From the NCBI GenBank assembly GCA_028023455.1, contig JAQFVV010006238.1, positions 2,364,572 to 2,428,571 on the forward strand: a stretch of DNA of 64,000 bases, in the 5' to 3' direction. This stretch comes from Epiperipatus broadwayi (lineage: Eukaryota > Onychophora > Udeonychophora > Euonychophora > Peripatidae). This document shows positions 11,127 through 22,525 of the stretch, piece by piece. The position numbers were made by a program, and so were the translations under genes. The stretch's first letter is position 1. Every line of letters begins with the position of its first letter. A model generated the notes under the pieces. The model ran no database searches, was not told the origin of the DNA, and saw only the letters and a program-made list of their open reading frames with translations.

Positions 11127-14100
11127 TAGATATATATAGTATTCAATTATTTAAAAAAAAAAAATTTTTTTTATTCTTTTATACATACAGAGATTTATAT
11201 GTATAGATTTATTATTATGAATAAGCAGTTCTTTTTGTGATTTATTATATAATATTTTTTTTATTAAATAATATGTGTTAAATTTATTTAACTTTCATTT
11301 TGTTAAAAGAGAGTAAATCAGAAAGGTGTAAAATAAAATTGTTAGATTAGGAGATAAAAATTGTACACGTGTGAAACAATGAATAGATCTGTACAAACAC
11401 AAAGATGCTTTTACACTTATTTCTGATGGCTATAGATGGCCAGCTTTGTTGTTATCTGTATCTTAAGATTATTTTTACAAAAGAGGTGCTTTGATGTAGA
11501 TAACGATAGCGATCAATTTTAAGTCAAACTTGTGAAGCTTTGATTTTTTTTTTAAGATAAAGATTTCCAGATGTTTTTTTTTTCTTTGGTTGAAATTCGC
11601 GATATAAATGATTAAAACAATTTTTTTAATCAGTCAGTCTTAAATTTTTTTAGAGAGATGATCAGTTAGTCATAAATTTTTTTAGAGTGAGAGTCACTCA
11701 AATTATTATTATTATTTTGAGACTCAACTCAGTCGGTCCTTCCTTGTTATTATTCTTAAGCAGAAATGTAAGCTCGGATTTTTTTTTAAAAGAGAGTGAA
11801 CGCTTTAATTTTTTTTTTCTCACTCTTTGAAAGTTGAAAAAAAAAGAGCAAATGAAATGTGCGTTTATATAAAGCAATTTCCAGCAATATTAAAGAAGAG
11901 GAGAGAAATGGAACAAGATTGAATTTATTATAAGTTAGTAATAATTATAAAAATGATATTAACATATTTGGTTATGCATAATACAATGCCTCTGCATTGC
12001 TAAACCATTTTTTCTGCTTCCTGGTTAATACAGAATGAGTCAAAATCGCTGATCTGTCTATGAAGTCATGTATCCAGTAATAACCAACAAAATGATAGAT
12101 TTTGAAGCCAACCACACAAGCTATATGGAATGCTTTGTTCCTAGTTCCTGGCTTATTAAAAGCTCATTGCCTTCGAATGAATGGAGAAGAGGAAATAGGA
12201 GGAAAAGAAAATTTATAACAGCCATGTAGAACCAAGTTTGAAGCCATAAATCAAATTTTTGTTGATTTACCTCAATCATCTAAAGTGTCGACAGCAATTA
12301 TTTTTTTTAAAGGAGAGAGACAAGCAAATCCACCGGTACCTACTTATTCAAAGTACTTATAATAATTTTTTTTTAAATGGTAGAAGGAAGCCAATCAACA
12401 GTGAATAATAATGGAATTGAAGAAACAAGCAAAGTCAATTGATTCAGCATTATCTTAAAAGTATCTGCAATAACTTTCTTTTTTTTTGTTGTTGTTGTTG
12501 GTGAGCAAAGAAAAGCAGTCTGAAAATTCAAATTCAGGACATTAATAAGAAGTAAAAAGTAGACGGGTAAATATGAACTTTCTTTAACCGATTTTATTCT
12601 TTTGCTTATTAAAAGTAAACCTTAATTTACTGGTCAAAGCAATTTTCTTTTTTGATACAGAAACATTAAAGACTTGTTTATCTATAGTTATTTGCAATAT
12701 CTCACAACATAGCACAAACATAGTTTAAATCTTTAAACTTAAATTTTTCATTATTTTTTTTTATTATATATTGTAATGTTGAAATGTTTTTTTTTTAATT
12801 GTTCTTCAGTTGTTAATGATAATGAGCAACCTATAGATATATGCATTTATAATGTTTTTTATTTTTATTTTATCTTGTTGCATATTAAAAATTAATATAT
12901 GTATTTTATTTTCTTTCGCTATAAGGTTGCAAAAGAGAAAAGATATTTTTATATATGTAATTTTTGGGTATACATTTTAAACATATATGTTAACATTACC
13001 GAATGCGTGAATGTGTAACTGCTTATCCAAACACATCAAAGAATAGGTTATATATGATTAGTTTAAAATGGTAAATTAAAAAGTAGGGCATTACATTTGA
13101 ATGGAAATGAAATAACATATACAAGTTTCACCTGAAATTTATTTTATGATATGATGAGTAAGAAAAGTCTTAAATAAGCATTTATAGAATATGTATTTTT
13201 TTTTAATATTGATTTAAGTCAGCTTATTTTGAGATATCAAGAAATGACAAACCTATATATTAAGTTTATTTGCTTATACTTATATAAATTTTTATATTAA
13301 TAAGCCATTTATTTAATTGTCGATTTAACTTTAAAGAAGGAAAGAAAGAGTAGTAGTGTTAATAAAATATAATTATATATCTTAATTGGTTTCCGAGTTA
13401 TTATTAAGAATATTGTGTTTTGTTTTTTTTTGTCTTAATTCTATCATTTTAATTCAGCATCATTGCTCGCAGTTATTAAGTATTACCATTCGTATATATT
13501 GAGCAATCACTTGCAAATATTAAGCGTCCGCAAAATAATAGGTAAACTAGAATGTTGATATTTAAGTATTTAAGGATTATGCTTGAGAATAACCAAATTT
13601 TGATAATTATAGTTCAACATAGAAAGCTAAAATTGTGTTGTGTCCATGAATTTAGATCATCCTCATCAAAGATGGATATCATGTTATTAGTTAAAAATGT
13701 TTCAAATAATACTATATAAAAGTTATGATCGCCATCAATCATCATTAATAAATTATAATCATTAAATTTAATGTTTAGCGTAATGAATATATTTTAGTAA
13801 ATAGGGGTTTATAGAAAATTGAATATTATGCAAAGAGATTCATGATGATCAATCATCACCATTAGTATTATTAAATCCCAGTATGAAATAGGATAATTTT
13901 AATAGATGCCTATAAGTTTATAAAGATGAATTTATTGTTGTGAGTTTATTGATAAGCCATGGCTGGTATCATCATCACTATTATAATCATTATTATGATA
14001 TCACTATTATTATCATTATTATGATATTATTATCATCATCATCATTATTACCTTTATTGTGATAAATAATTTAGTTAAATGGCCATCAATATCAATAATG

Positions 14101-14887
14101 GTCTTCACATGCTTGTTTGGAAGCCATTAATAGGATTATACATGTCTGTTCATCAATATACGCTAATGAGCTAGCAATGTCTATAAGAATCTTTGATCTA
14201 TAGTATAAACTTTGGTAATATTGGGATCTTGTAATTTTATCAATATAGATAAAATGTAAGAATGTCATTTTTGTTCAATAGTCATCCAAGTCATGTGTAA
14301 TAAATATGTACTGAATGAGTTTGAACTCAAGTACACTATAAATAGATACTTATCTAGATTGAAAACAATCTAGTGGCGCTCATGGGAAAACACATGTACT
14401 TAGCTAAACTGAATAAAGAGTGATATCATCCCTTTCCAACTTCATAATATTAGTTTTATAAAATATATTTTTTTATAAGTTGTCATGAATAGCACCCGTG
14501 TGTGCATATGACCATGAATGGTCTTATATATTTGGAAAGAAGGATAGGAAGGATTCTTTGTTAGAAGAACCTAGTATTGGAGATAAGCATAAGGCACTCC
14601 AGGAATCTCACAGTGGGTACTTTTATTCAGTTGCTATATTTAATATTATTTTTATTAGATGACAATGTCCAGTATGTTTTACTGTTCAAATGACTGCCCC
14701 AATATATAAATAAATACCAAGAATCTTTAATGCTGATATTTTCTTTGTCTATGCTATGATGAATTGATATAGTTACAAATTATAGTTACAAATACATATC
14801 TTTTATAATAATTTAATAATTACAAATACATATTTATATTAATTGATAAATATTGTTACAAATGGCAATTTATAAATAATTGTTACA
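11127..14887 (+). repeat. Left giant LTR
   Basis: Starts at the third base of the LTR (tagatatatatag...); the initial TG is presumably within the gap. It ends ...ttgttaca at 14887. Inside are low-complexity T tracts, a 31-bp imperfect tandem pair near 11631-11690 and a cat/att-rich stretch at 13960-14050. AATAAA signals occur near the 3' end, but R/U5 limits cannot be placed. Compared with the right copy, the 94-codon frame is broken here by a TAA and a frameshift. Confidence 0.92.
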
Positions 14888-14889
14888 AA

Positions 14890-14912
14890 TGGCGCACCAA
14901 CTAGGGCTCGAA
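14890..14912 (+). promoter_or_regulatory. Primer binding site, tRNA-Lys(1,2)-like
   Basis: Begins tggcgcaccaac and continues to ggctcgaa. Its reverse complement has the layout of a tRNA 3' end: TTCGAGC loop, five-base stem strand, seven-base acceptor strand, discriminator G, then CCA. It resembles the Lys1,2 site used by some retroviruses and Gypsy elements, apart from one inserted and one deleted base and a substitution. It is two bases after the LTR end, as expected for minus-strand priming. Confidence 0.82.
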
Positions 14913-16435
14913 ATAAGCCAAATAATGGCTTGAAATACCCCACATACATGAGAGATGGGTAGTATATAGTGATGACAGATGTATAGTTTAAAAAAAAAAA
15001 AAAAGAATTTTTTTTTTCTGTGCAATTTTTTTTATTATTAGTGTATACAAATATTTTGGCCTGATGTTTAGATGATGATGATTACTGTTATTGCATTTTT
15101 GATGATGATAAATGAATACAGTCATTATAGAGCTTAGTTTCAATTTTTAAAATATAATGATATCACAACTTATAATGTGTTAAAGTTAATAACACTGTTT
15201 TTTTTTATATATTTTGCTTATCAATTAAATAAGCATAGAAATATTAATAGCCTTGAAGTGTGGAATAATAATTTTGTTCATATTTGAAAAGTTTGTGTTA
15301 TAGAAAATTTATGATTTTGGAGGTTGGATTGGATATTTGATTGTTGGAGTTTGGTTGGTTGTGTTACGGTTGTGATGATGGATGGAGAATTTTTGTCATT
15401 GCCTTGAGAATGTGATGTATTCATGCCACTGGTGATTGATTTATCTCATTCACTGCTCCAACCCAGATTATAATATCAGTTGTTTTATCATGAAGCAGTT
15501 AACAGTAGGCCTGCCATGATTTCGCCTCTAAGACTCCAGAGAGAGCAAGGCATAATTTTTCTGATACATAATATTTCGCCTCTAAGACTCCAGAGAGAGC
15601 AAGGCAGTATTTTGTTTTACTGATATATAATTGTTGCCTCTAAGACTTTAAAAATAAGCAAGGCAGTATTTGACAAATTAAAGCCCCTAAGACTTGGAAG
15701 TAAGCAGGGCAATGCAACAATGTTTGCAATAAACTATTATGGGTTGTAGTAGCTTAGAGTGATTGAATTGGGGTGATCATCTGAGTGTTCATGGAGCATT
15801 GTGTGCTTTAAGTGCAGTGATTGAATTCTTTTGTCTATCTCATGATTGTGAATTGCTAATCATTCTTTTGGCTGTCAATATCTGTCAGATCTCTAGAAGG
15901 ATAGATGAGTATATAAATGACTTGAGACATGAACTCTGTTATAAATCTAGCACATATGTTATATAAGTAATTTTTCTTTTTTTGCTTAGTGTATTAAAAA
16001 AAAGGCATAGAGAGAGTTAAGTTTTATAAAAGCATGAAAAACTAGATAAATGATGGCATAAAAAGGACACACCAATACAGAGATAGCTTTTTCTTAAATA
16101 AATGTTTTAAATAGTACTATGACCTCATACTTTATCAATCATATATAGGTAAAGGAAAAAGAGTGATGATGGAGGTTAAGTTAATTAAAGGCACTAAAGA
16201 TATAGATAGATTGATGGGGAGAATTATGGCTGAGAAAGAGTGGTTGAAAATTTTAAGGTATATGAGGATAGATAAAGGTGTTTGACTCTGGATGTATAGG
16301 AAATCAGGGAGCAGAACAAAAATAGAGGAACAATAAATCAGAACAGAATAAATCAGAATATAATAAATCAAACAGAATAAAGCCAAAAAGCAATCAGTAA
16401 TATAAGTTTATAAATACGTAGAAAAATAAAGTAAT
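14913..16435 (+). other. Long 5' leader of the LTR element
   Basis: About 1.5 kb between the primer binding site and the ORF start. It holds four hairpin-like repeats at 15524-15710. A short open frame at 15763-15966 has no recognisable domain and is not called. A region of this kind usually carries packaging and dimerisation signals. That role is inferred. Confidence 0.6.
15524..15710 (+). repeat. Four spaced hairpin-like repeats in the leader
   Basis: Units of 28-29 nt at about 15524-15551, 15578-15605, 15636-15664 and 15683-15710 share the pattern gcc(t/c)ctaagact...gcaaggc. Start-to-start spacing is 54, 58 and 47. In each unit the first four bases complement the last four. Units 1-3 have GCCT/AGGC while unit 4 has GCCC/GGGC, a paired change. 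This points to selection for RNA structure, although the stems are short. Confidence 0.7.
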
Positions 16436-17527
16436 ATGGAAGGGGATAAAGAATTTGTCATGGAAGGAAAGGAGGAGGTAGTAAGGCAAAGCCAACCAGA
16501 GTGGTTGCAAATAATGATGTTACAGTTTAAAGAAATGAATCAGAAATTGGATAATAAATTTGATCAACAATCACAGATGTTTGATCGGTACTTCCAAAAA
16601 ATGCATGAGTCTATCAAAGGACTGTCTCAGGGACTTGACAATAAGATGGATCAACCATCACCAGAAATGAATGATCAAGTAACTGATTTAGGTAAAGAAA
16701 CTGATAATAAGATGACCAGTCCAGAACAAGAAATAGTGCCAGAGAGTTATGTGACTGTAGTCAAGCTATATGAAAATGATGAGGTAGCTGCTGTTCAAGA
16801 ACAATGTAATCCCAAAGAGGATATATACAGTGAGATACATAACCTAGAAATAAAGGTAGCCACTGTACAGGAACAAATTGACCTCAGGAAAGATGTAGTC
16901 AGTAAAGCTAGTTTCTTAGAATTAAAGATAGCTGCTGATGTATATGCCCCAGTAAATGTAGCAGACAAGTTTGAGACATTGGGAGCTACCAAAAGGATAG
17001 CTGAAAGTTATCATAGAGAGGAGGAGAGCTATGGCTATAAAGTCTCCAATATGAGAATGGGAACAAACCAGTTAGGCAGACAATTTCCCACAAAACCTGG
17101 CAAACCAAACATAGGAATGCCTGGGAATATATATATGATAGTGGATGATGTGTACTCCCCAATGAGAGTGGCAGACCTATTGGATGCCCTGGGAGTTGCA
17201 GAAAGGAAAATGAAAGGTTATTCTAGGATGGAGGAGAGATATAGTTATAAGATCTCCACCATTAGGATTATAAACAACCAATTAGGCCGACACTATCCCA
17301 TGAAACCTAGTAAACCAAACATAGGTAGGCCTGGGAATGATTCCCATCAGCAAATGCAAAATAGCGACCCGCAGAAGCATACATTCAAAAAGTTCTATAA
17401 TATATATGAAGGGCCATTCATGCTAAAGGAAAGAAAAGGGGAAAATGCATTTGTACTAGAATCGTCAGAAGGAGTAAAAGGCACATATAATGTACGTAGC
17501 CTAAAACCAATGGCACTCATGACCTAA
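16436..17527 (+). CDS. Chimeric gag-like/integrase-tail ORF of the LTR element, 363 aa
   Basis: Intact frame from ATG to TAA and the only long ORF of the element. Residues 1-165 are charged and Gln/Asp/Lys-rich with coiled-coil-like spacing and short repeats (LDNKFDQQ, LDNKMDQ, TDNKM; VQEQ twice), resembling a structural gag-like part without a visible zinc knuckle. Residues 168-231 and 238-301 are two copies of a 64-residue module, 35 of 64 identical by my count, each ending KPNIGxPGN. Residues about 316-360 (KFYNIYEGPFMLKERKGENA, then GTYNVRSLKP) match the usual C-terminal tail of Ty3/Gypsy integrases, a fold that can bind chromatin or nucleic acid. No catalytic domain is present. The function is inferred: particle protein or targeting factor used with a helper's enzymes. 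Confidence 0.8.
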   Translation: MEGDKEFVMEGKEEVVRQSQPEWLQIMMLQFKEMNQKLDNKFDQQSQMFDRYFQKMHESIKGLSQGLDNKMDQPSPEMNDQVTDLGKETDNKMTSPEQEIVPESYVTVVKLYENDEVAAVQEQCNPKEDIYSEIHNLEIKVATVQEQIDLRKDVVSKASFLELKIAADVYAPVNVADKFETLGATKRIAESYHREEESYGYKVSNMRMGTNQLGRQFPTKPGKPNIGMPGNIYMIVDDVYSPMRVADLLDALGVAERKMKGYSRMEERYSYKISTIRIINNQLGRHYPMKPSKPNIGRPGNDSHQQMQNSDPQKHTFKKFYNIYEGPFMLKERKGENAFVLESSEGVKGTYNVRSLKPMALMT

Positions 17528-17565
17528 GCAATTTTTTTTTTATATTCAAAATTTTTTTTTTGTTT

Positions 17566-17579
17566 GGGGGTGAGGCAAA
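17566..17579 (+). promoter_or_regulatory. Polypurine tract
   Basis: gggggtgaggcaaa lies directly before the TG of the right LTR at 17580 and follows a T-rich stretch, the normal setting for the plus-strand primer. Confidence 0.8.
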
Positions 17580-20500
17580 TGTAGATATATATAGTATTCA
17601 ATTATTTAAAAAAAAAAAATTTTTTTTTATTCTTTTATACATACAGAGATTTATATGTATAGATTTATTATTATGAATAAGCAGTTCTTTTTGTGATTTA
17701 TTATATAATATTTTTTTTATTAAATAATATGTGTTAAATTTATTTAACTTTCATTTTGTTAAAAGAGAGTAAATCAGAAAGGTGTAAAATAAAATTGTTA
17801 GATTAGGAGATAAAAATTGTACACGTGTGAAACAATGAATAGATCTGTACAAACACAAAGATGCTTTTACACTTATTTCTGATGGCTATAGATGGCCAGC
17901 TTTGTTGTTATCTGTATCTTAAGATTATTTTTACAAAAGAGGTGCTTTGATGTAGATAACGATAGATCAATTTTAAGTCAAACTTGTGAAGCTTTGATTT
18001 TTTTTTTAAGATAAAGATTTCCAGATGTTTTTTTTTTCTTTGGTTGAAATTCGCGATATAAATGATTAAAACAATTTTTTTAATCAGTCAGTCTTAAATT
18101 TTTTTAGAGAGATGATCAGTCAGTCATAAATTTTTTTAGAGTGAGAGTCACTCAAATTATTATTATTATTTTGAGACTCAACTCAGTCGGTCCTTCCTTG
18201 TTATTATTCTTAAGCAGAAATGTAAGCTCGGATTTTTTTTTAAAAGAGAGTGAACGCTTTAATTTTTTTTTTCTCACTCTTTGAAAGTTGAAAAAAAAAG
18301 AGCAAATGAAATGTGCGTTGATATAAAGCAATTTCCAGCAATATTAAAGAAGAGGAAAATGGAACAAGATTGAATTTATTATAAGTTAGTAATAATTATA
18401 AAAATGATATTAACATATTTGGTTATGCAAAATACAATGCCTCTGCATTGCTAAACCATTTTTTTCTGCTTCCTGGTTAATACAGAATGAGTCAAAATCG
18501 CTGATCTGTCTATGAAGTCATGTATCCAGTAATAACCAACAAAATGATAGATTTTGAAGCCAACCCCACAAGCTATATGGAATGCTTTGTTCCTAGTTCC
18601 TGTCTTATTAAAAGCTCATTGCCTTCGAACCAATGGAGAAGAGGAAATAGGAGGAAAAGAAAATTTAAAACAGCTATGTAGAACCAAGTTTGAAGCCATA
18701 AATCAAATTTTTGTTGATTTACCTCAATCATCTAAAGTGTCGACAGCAATTAATTTTTTTTTAAAGGAGAGAGACAAGCAAATCCACCGGTACCTACTTA
18801 TTCAAAGTACTTATAATAACTTTTTTTTTAAATGGTAGAAGGAAGCCAATCAACAGTGAATAATAATGGAATTGAAGAAACAAGCAAAGTCAATTGATTC
18901 AGCATTATCTTAAAAGTATCTGCAATAACTTTCTTTTTTTGTTGTTGTTGTTGTTGGTGAGCAAAGAAAAGCAGTCTGAGAATTCAAATTCAGGACATTA
19001 ATAAGAAGTAAAAAGTAGACGGGTAAATATGAACTTTCTTTAACCGATTTTATTCTTTTACTTATTAAAAGTAAACCTTAATTTACTGGTCAAAGCAATT
19101 TTCTTTTTTGATACAGAAACATTAAAGACTTGTTTATCTATAGTTATTTGCAATATCTCACAACATAGCACAAACATAGTTTAAATCTTTAAACTTAAAT
19201 TTTTCATTATTTTTTTTTATTATATATTGTAATGTTGAAATGTTTTTTTTTTAATTGTTCTTCAGTTGTTAATGATAATGAGCAACCTATAGATATATGC
19301 ATTTATAATGTTTTTTATTTTTATTTTATCTTGTTGCATATTAAAAATTAATATATGTATTTTATTTTCTTTCGCTATAAGGTTGCAAAAGAAAAAGATA
19401 TTTTTATATATGTAATTTTTGGGTATACATTTTAAACATATATGTTAACATTACCGAATGCGTGAATGTGTAACTGCTTATCCAAACACATCAAAGAATA
19501 GGTTATATATGATTAGTTTAAAATGGTAAATTAAAAAGTAGGGCATTACATTTGAATGGAAATGAAATAACATATACAAGTTTCACCTGAAATTTATTTT
19601 ATGATATGATAAGTAAGAAAAGTCTTAAATAAGCATTTATAGAATATGTATTTTTTTTTTTAATATTGATTTAAGTCAGCTTATTTTGAGATATCAAGAA
19701 GTGACAAACCTATATATTAAGTTTATTTGCTTATACTTATATAAATTTTTATATTAATAAGCCATTTATTTAATTGTCGATTTGACTTTAAAGAAGGAAA
19801 GAAAGAGTAGTAGTGTTAATAAAATATAATTATATATCTTAATTGGTTTCCGAGTTATTATTAAGAATATTGTGTTTTTGTTTTTTTTTTGTCTTAATTC
19901 TATCATTTTAATTCAGCATCATTGCTCGCAGTTATTAAGTATTACCATTCGTATATATTGAGCAATCACTTGCAAATATTAAGCGTCCGCAAAATAATAG
20001 GTAAACTAGAATGTTGATATTTAAGTATTTAAGGATTATGCTTGAGAATAACCAAATTTTGATAATTATAGTTCAACATAGAAAGCTAAAATTGTGTTGT
20101 GTCCATGAATTTAGATCATCCTCATCAAAGATGGATATCATGTTATTAGTTAAAAATGTTTCAAATAATACTATATAAAAGTTATGATCGCCATCAATCA
20201 TCATTAATAAATTATAATCATTAAATTTAATGTTTAGCGTAATGAATATATTTTAGTAAATAGGGGTTTATAGAAAATTGAATATTATGCAAAGAGATTC
20301 ATGATGATCAATCATCACCATTAGTATTATTAAATCCCAGTATGAAATAGGATAATTTTAATAGATGCCTATAAGTTTATAAAGATGAATTTATTGTTGT
20401 GAGTTTATTGATAAGCCATGGCTGGTATCATCATCACTATTATAATCATTATTATGATATCACTATTATTATCATTATTATGATATTATTATCATCATCA

Positions 20501-21341
20501 TCATTATTACCTTTATTGTGATAAATAATTTAGTTAAATGGCCATCAATATCAATAATGGTCTTCACATGCTTGTTTGGAAGCCATTAATAGGATTATAC
20601 ATGTCTGTTCATCAATATACGCTAATGAGCTAGCAATGTCTATAAGAATCTTTGATCTATAGTATAAACTTTGGTAATATTGGGATCTTGTAATTTTATC
20701 AATATAGATAAAATGTAAGAATGTCATTTTTGTTCAATAGTCATCCAAGTCATGTGTAATAAATATGTACTGAATGAGTTTGAACTCAAGTACACTATAA
20801 ATAGATACTTATCTAGATTGAAAACAATCTAGTGGCGCTCATGGGAAAACACATGTACTTAGCTAAACTGAATAAAGAGTGATATCATCCCTTTCCAACT
20901 TCATAATATTAGTTTTATAAAATATATTTTTTTATAAGTTGTCATGAATAGCACCCGTGTGTGCATATGACCATGAATGGTCTTATATATTTGGAAAGAA
21001 GGATAGGAAGGATTCTTTGTTAGAAGAACCTAGTATTGGAGATAAGCATAAGGCACTCCAGGAATCTCACAGTGGGTACTTTTATTCAGTTGCTATATTT
21101 AATATATTTTTATTAGATGACAATGTCCAGTATGTTTTACTGTTCAAATGACTGCCCCAATATATAAATAAATACCAAGAATCTTTAATGCTGATATTTT
21201 CTTTGTCTATGCTATGATGAATTGATATAGTTACAAATTATAGTTACAAATACATATCTTTTATAATAATTTAATAATTACAAATACATATTTATATTAA
21301 TTGATAAATATTGTTACAAATGGCAATTTATAAATATTGTT

Positions 21342-21344
<3 letters not shown>
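17580..21344 (+). repeat. Right giant LTR
   Basis: 3765 bp, TG...CA, nearly identical to the left LTR. Examples of differences (left/right): gcata/gcaaa, cgaatgaatgg/cgaaccaatgg, gagagaaatgg/gaaaatgg, ttaataattg/ttaatattg near the end. It is followed at once by a TA microsatellite, which is also present beside the left end. Confidence 0.92.
18554..18838 (+). other. 94-codon open frame inside the right LTR, probably not functional
   Basis: Encodes a basic peptide starting MKPTPQAIWNALF with a ...CRTKFEAINQIFVDLP... segment. I do not recognise a family. The same place in the left LTR has a stop and a frameshift. Since LTRs start identical, the frame is either only coincidentally open or was broken after insertion. 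It could be a relic of a captured coding segment. Confidence 0.25.

Positions 21345-21426
<82 letters not shown>
21344..21426. repeat. (TA)n microsatellite at the LTR element's right end
   Basis: About 80 bp of TA repeats with one gta interruption. The matching TA run at 10609-10626 on the other side suggests that the element inserted into a TA tract. Confidence 0.95.
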
Positions 21427-21428
<2 letters not shown>

Positions 21429-21479
21429 TGTCACATTGGCCTTCAGCATGATGGGTTTTTTTTTCAAATCCTATTCATA

Positions 21480-22262
21480 AAAATGATTACAATTTGGGAT
21501 CTTCCATCAACAGAAGAACCAACTATGGTATATTGCCATTCCAAAAAGTGTGCAATAATTGTCATGATGAGACTTTATTTTCAACCAGATATACAATGGT
21601 AATGCAATGTGAAAACTTGTCATAAACTAATATCCCTTAGAGGGCTTGCAGATATCATTTCTGATTATAGTCAATTTTATTTATAGCTGGTGTGAAGAAT
21701 TAATGACCATACAATGGGGAAAACTATGTTACTTTTGTCCAACAAAACACTTTTGGATTGGAACAACTACTTCTAAGAAGTTTGCATCTACAGACTTTTA
21801 TCTAGACCATCATAAAAAATCTAAAGTCCTAACAAAATAATAGAACTAAAGCCTTTTAAGCAAGCAGAAAAACCAATGAGTGAGAATACTTCACCAGCAA
21901 TGGTTATTCTAGCTTGTTCAAAGAGACCAGTAAGTGCTTTATAATAACTATCCCAGGGAGTTATTATTCTTATGGGTGCTATTAAAGAAAATGTGGCTGA
22001 TGGATCTATGATTTATCAGATTTCTGGAAGACATATATAACTGATCATTTATGCTGTTCTGGTTTTGAAGATTTTAAGACCAATCACTGATATAATTTTG
22101 TGGATCTGCATAGAGATGTACTTATGCAAAACATCAGAAGATTGTGGGGTTTAGTCAAATGGCAGAACAAAAAGCATCAGGGAATCGTGATAACACATCC
22201 AATCCTATTTATTGGAATTTATGTGGCAATGCATGGACGAGGAAGAAGATAAAATTGTTGTA
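21480..22262 (+). pseudogene. Merlin transposase (ISXO2/IS1595-like), decayed
   Basis: Frameshifted + strand reading shows the family's parts in order. First comes a cysteine-bearing N-terminal zinc-ribbon-like zone (VCNNC near 21550; CNVKTCHK near 21610). Then comes a FWIGTTTSKKF segment. The catalytic block DFWKTY sits near 22020 and becomes readable only after a one-base shift. It is followed by SGFEDFKTNH, a stop, then YNFVDLHRDV and QNIRRLWGLVKWQNKKH. Where intact enzymes carry the catalytic Glu (NIExxW) there is Arg. Stops and several frameshifts make it inactive. Intact Merlin transposases are DDE enzymes that cut at terminal inverted repeats, and such repeats flank this copy. Confidence 0.78.
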
Positions 22263-22334
22263 ATTTTGCATGCCATTAGGGATTTCAGGCTGCTGGTATG
22301 AATAATCCATGTTAGTCACTTTTTTAAAAAAAAA

Positions 22335-22480
22335 CAAATCTGTAGCCTAAATTTACTTTTTATTTAAAATTTATTGTCATACTTAACACACCTTAGTTTC
22401 TTTTTGTTTTGTTTTTTAAAATTTCTGTAGCTTGAATTATTAAATTTATTTTTTATTTAAAATTTATAGTTGTTTTGTGT
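22335..22480 (+). repeat. Imperfect tandem duplication inside the Merlin element
   Basis: ctgtagcctaaatttac...ttatttaaaatttattg is repeated as ctgtagcttgaatt...ttatttaaaatttatag about 85 bp further on. Confidence 0.5.
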
Positions 22481-22525
22481 TATTTATGTGAATGTAATTT
22501 ATAATATATTTATTATTATTTTTTT

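Larger units (their letters stand above)
11127..21344 (+). mobile_element. Non-autonomous LTR retroelement with 3.76-kb LTRs
   Basis: Two nearly identical direct repeats (11127-14887 and 17580-21344) enclose a 2.7-kb internal region. The right copy starts TG and ends CA. The left copy ends CA and is followed after two bases by a tRNA-type primer binding site; the right copy is preceded by a polypurine tract. These are the defining marks of an LTR retroelement. I count about 15 substitutions plus about a dozen short indels between the LTRs (about 0.4% substitutions), so the insertion is recent. The inside has a long leader and one 363-codon ORF. No protease, reverse transcriptase, RNase H or integrase core is present, so movement would need proteins supplied by another element. 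The proportions recall plant LARD-type elements. Confidence 0.88.

Noticed and set aside
10607-11146. 179-codon open frame across the gap
   Set aside because: Almost all residues are unknown because of the 500 N; artefact.
13960-14050. Regular cat/att units considered as a CRISPR-like array
   Set aside because: No constant repeat with unique spacers; it is low-complexity trinucleotide sequence in an animal genome.
15763-15966. 67-codon frame in the LTR element leader
   Set aside because: No recognisable domain; a chance frame is likely.
16135-16386. 83-codon minus-strand hydrophobic frame
   Set aside because: Antisense to the leader directly upstream of the real ORF; low complexity.
16795-16992. 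65-codon minus-strand frame
   Set aside because: Shadow of the 363-codon ORF on the opposite strand.
20957-21151. 64-codon frame inside the right LTR
   Set aside because: A one-base difference breaks it in the left LTR and no family is recognised.
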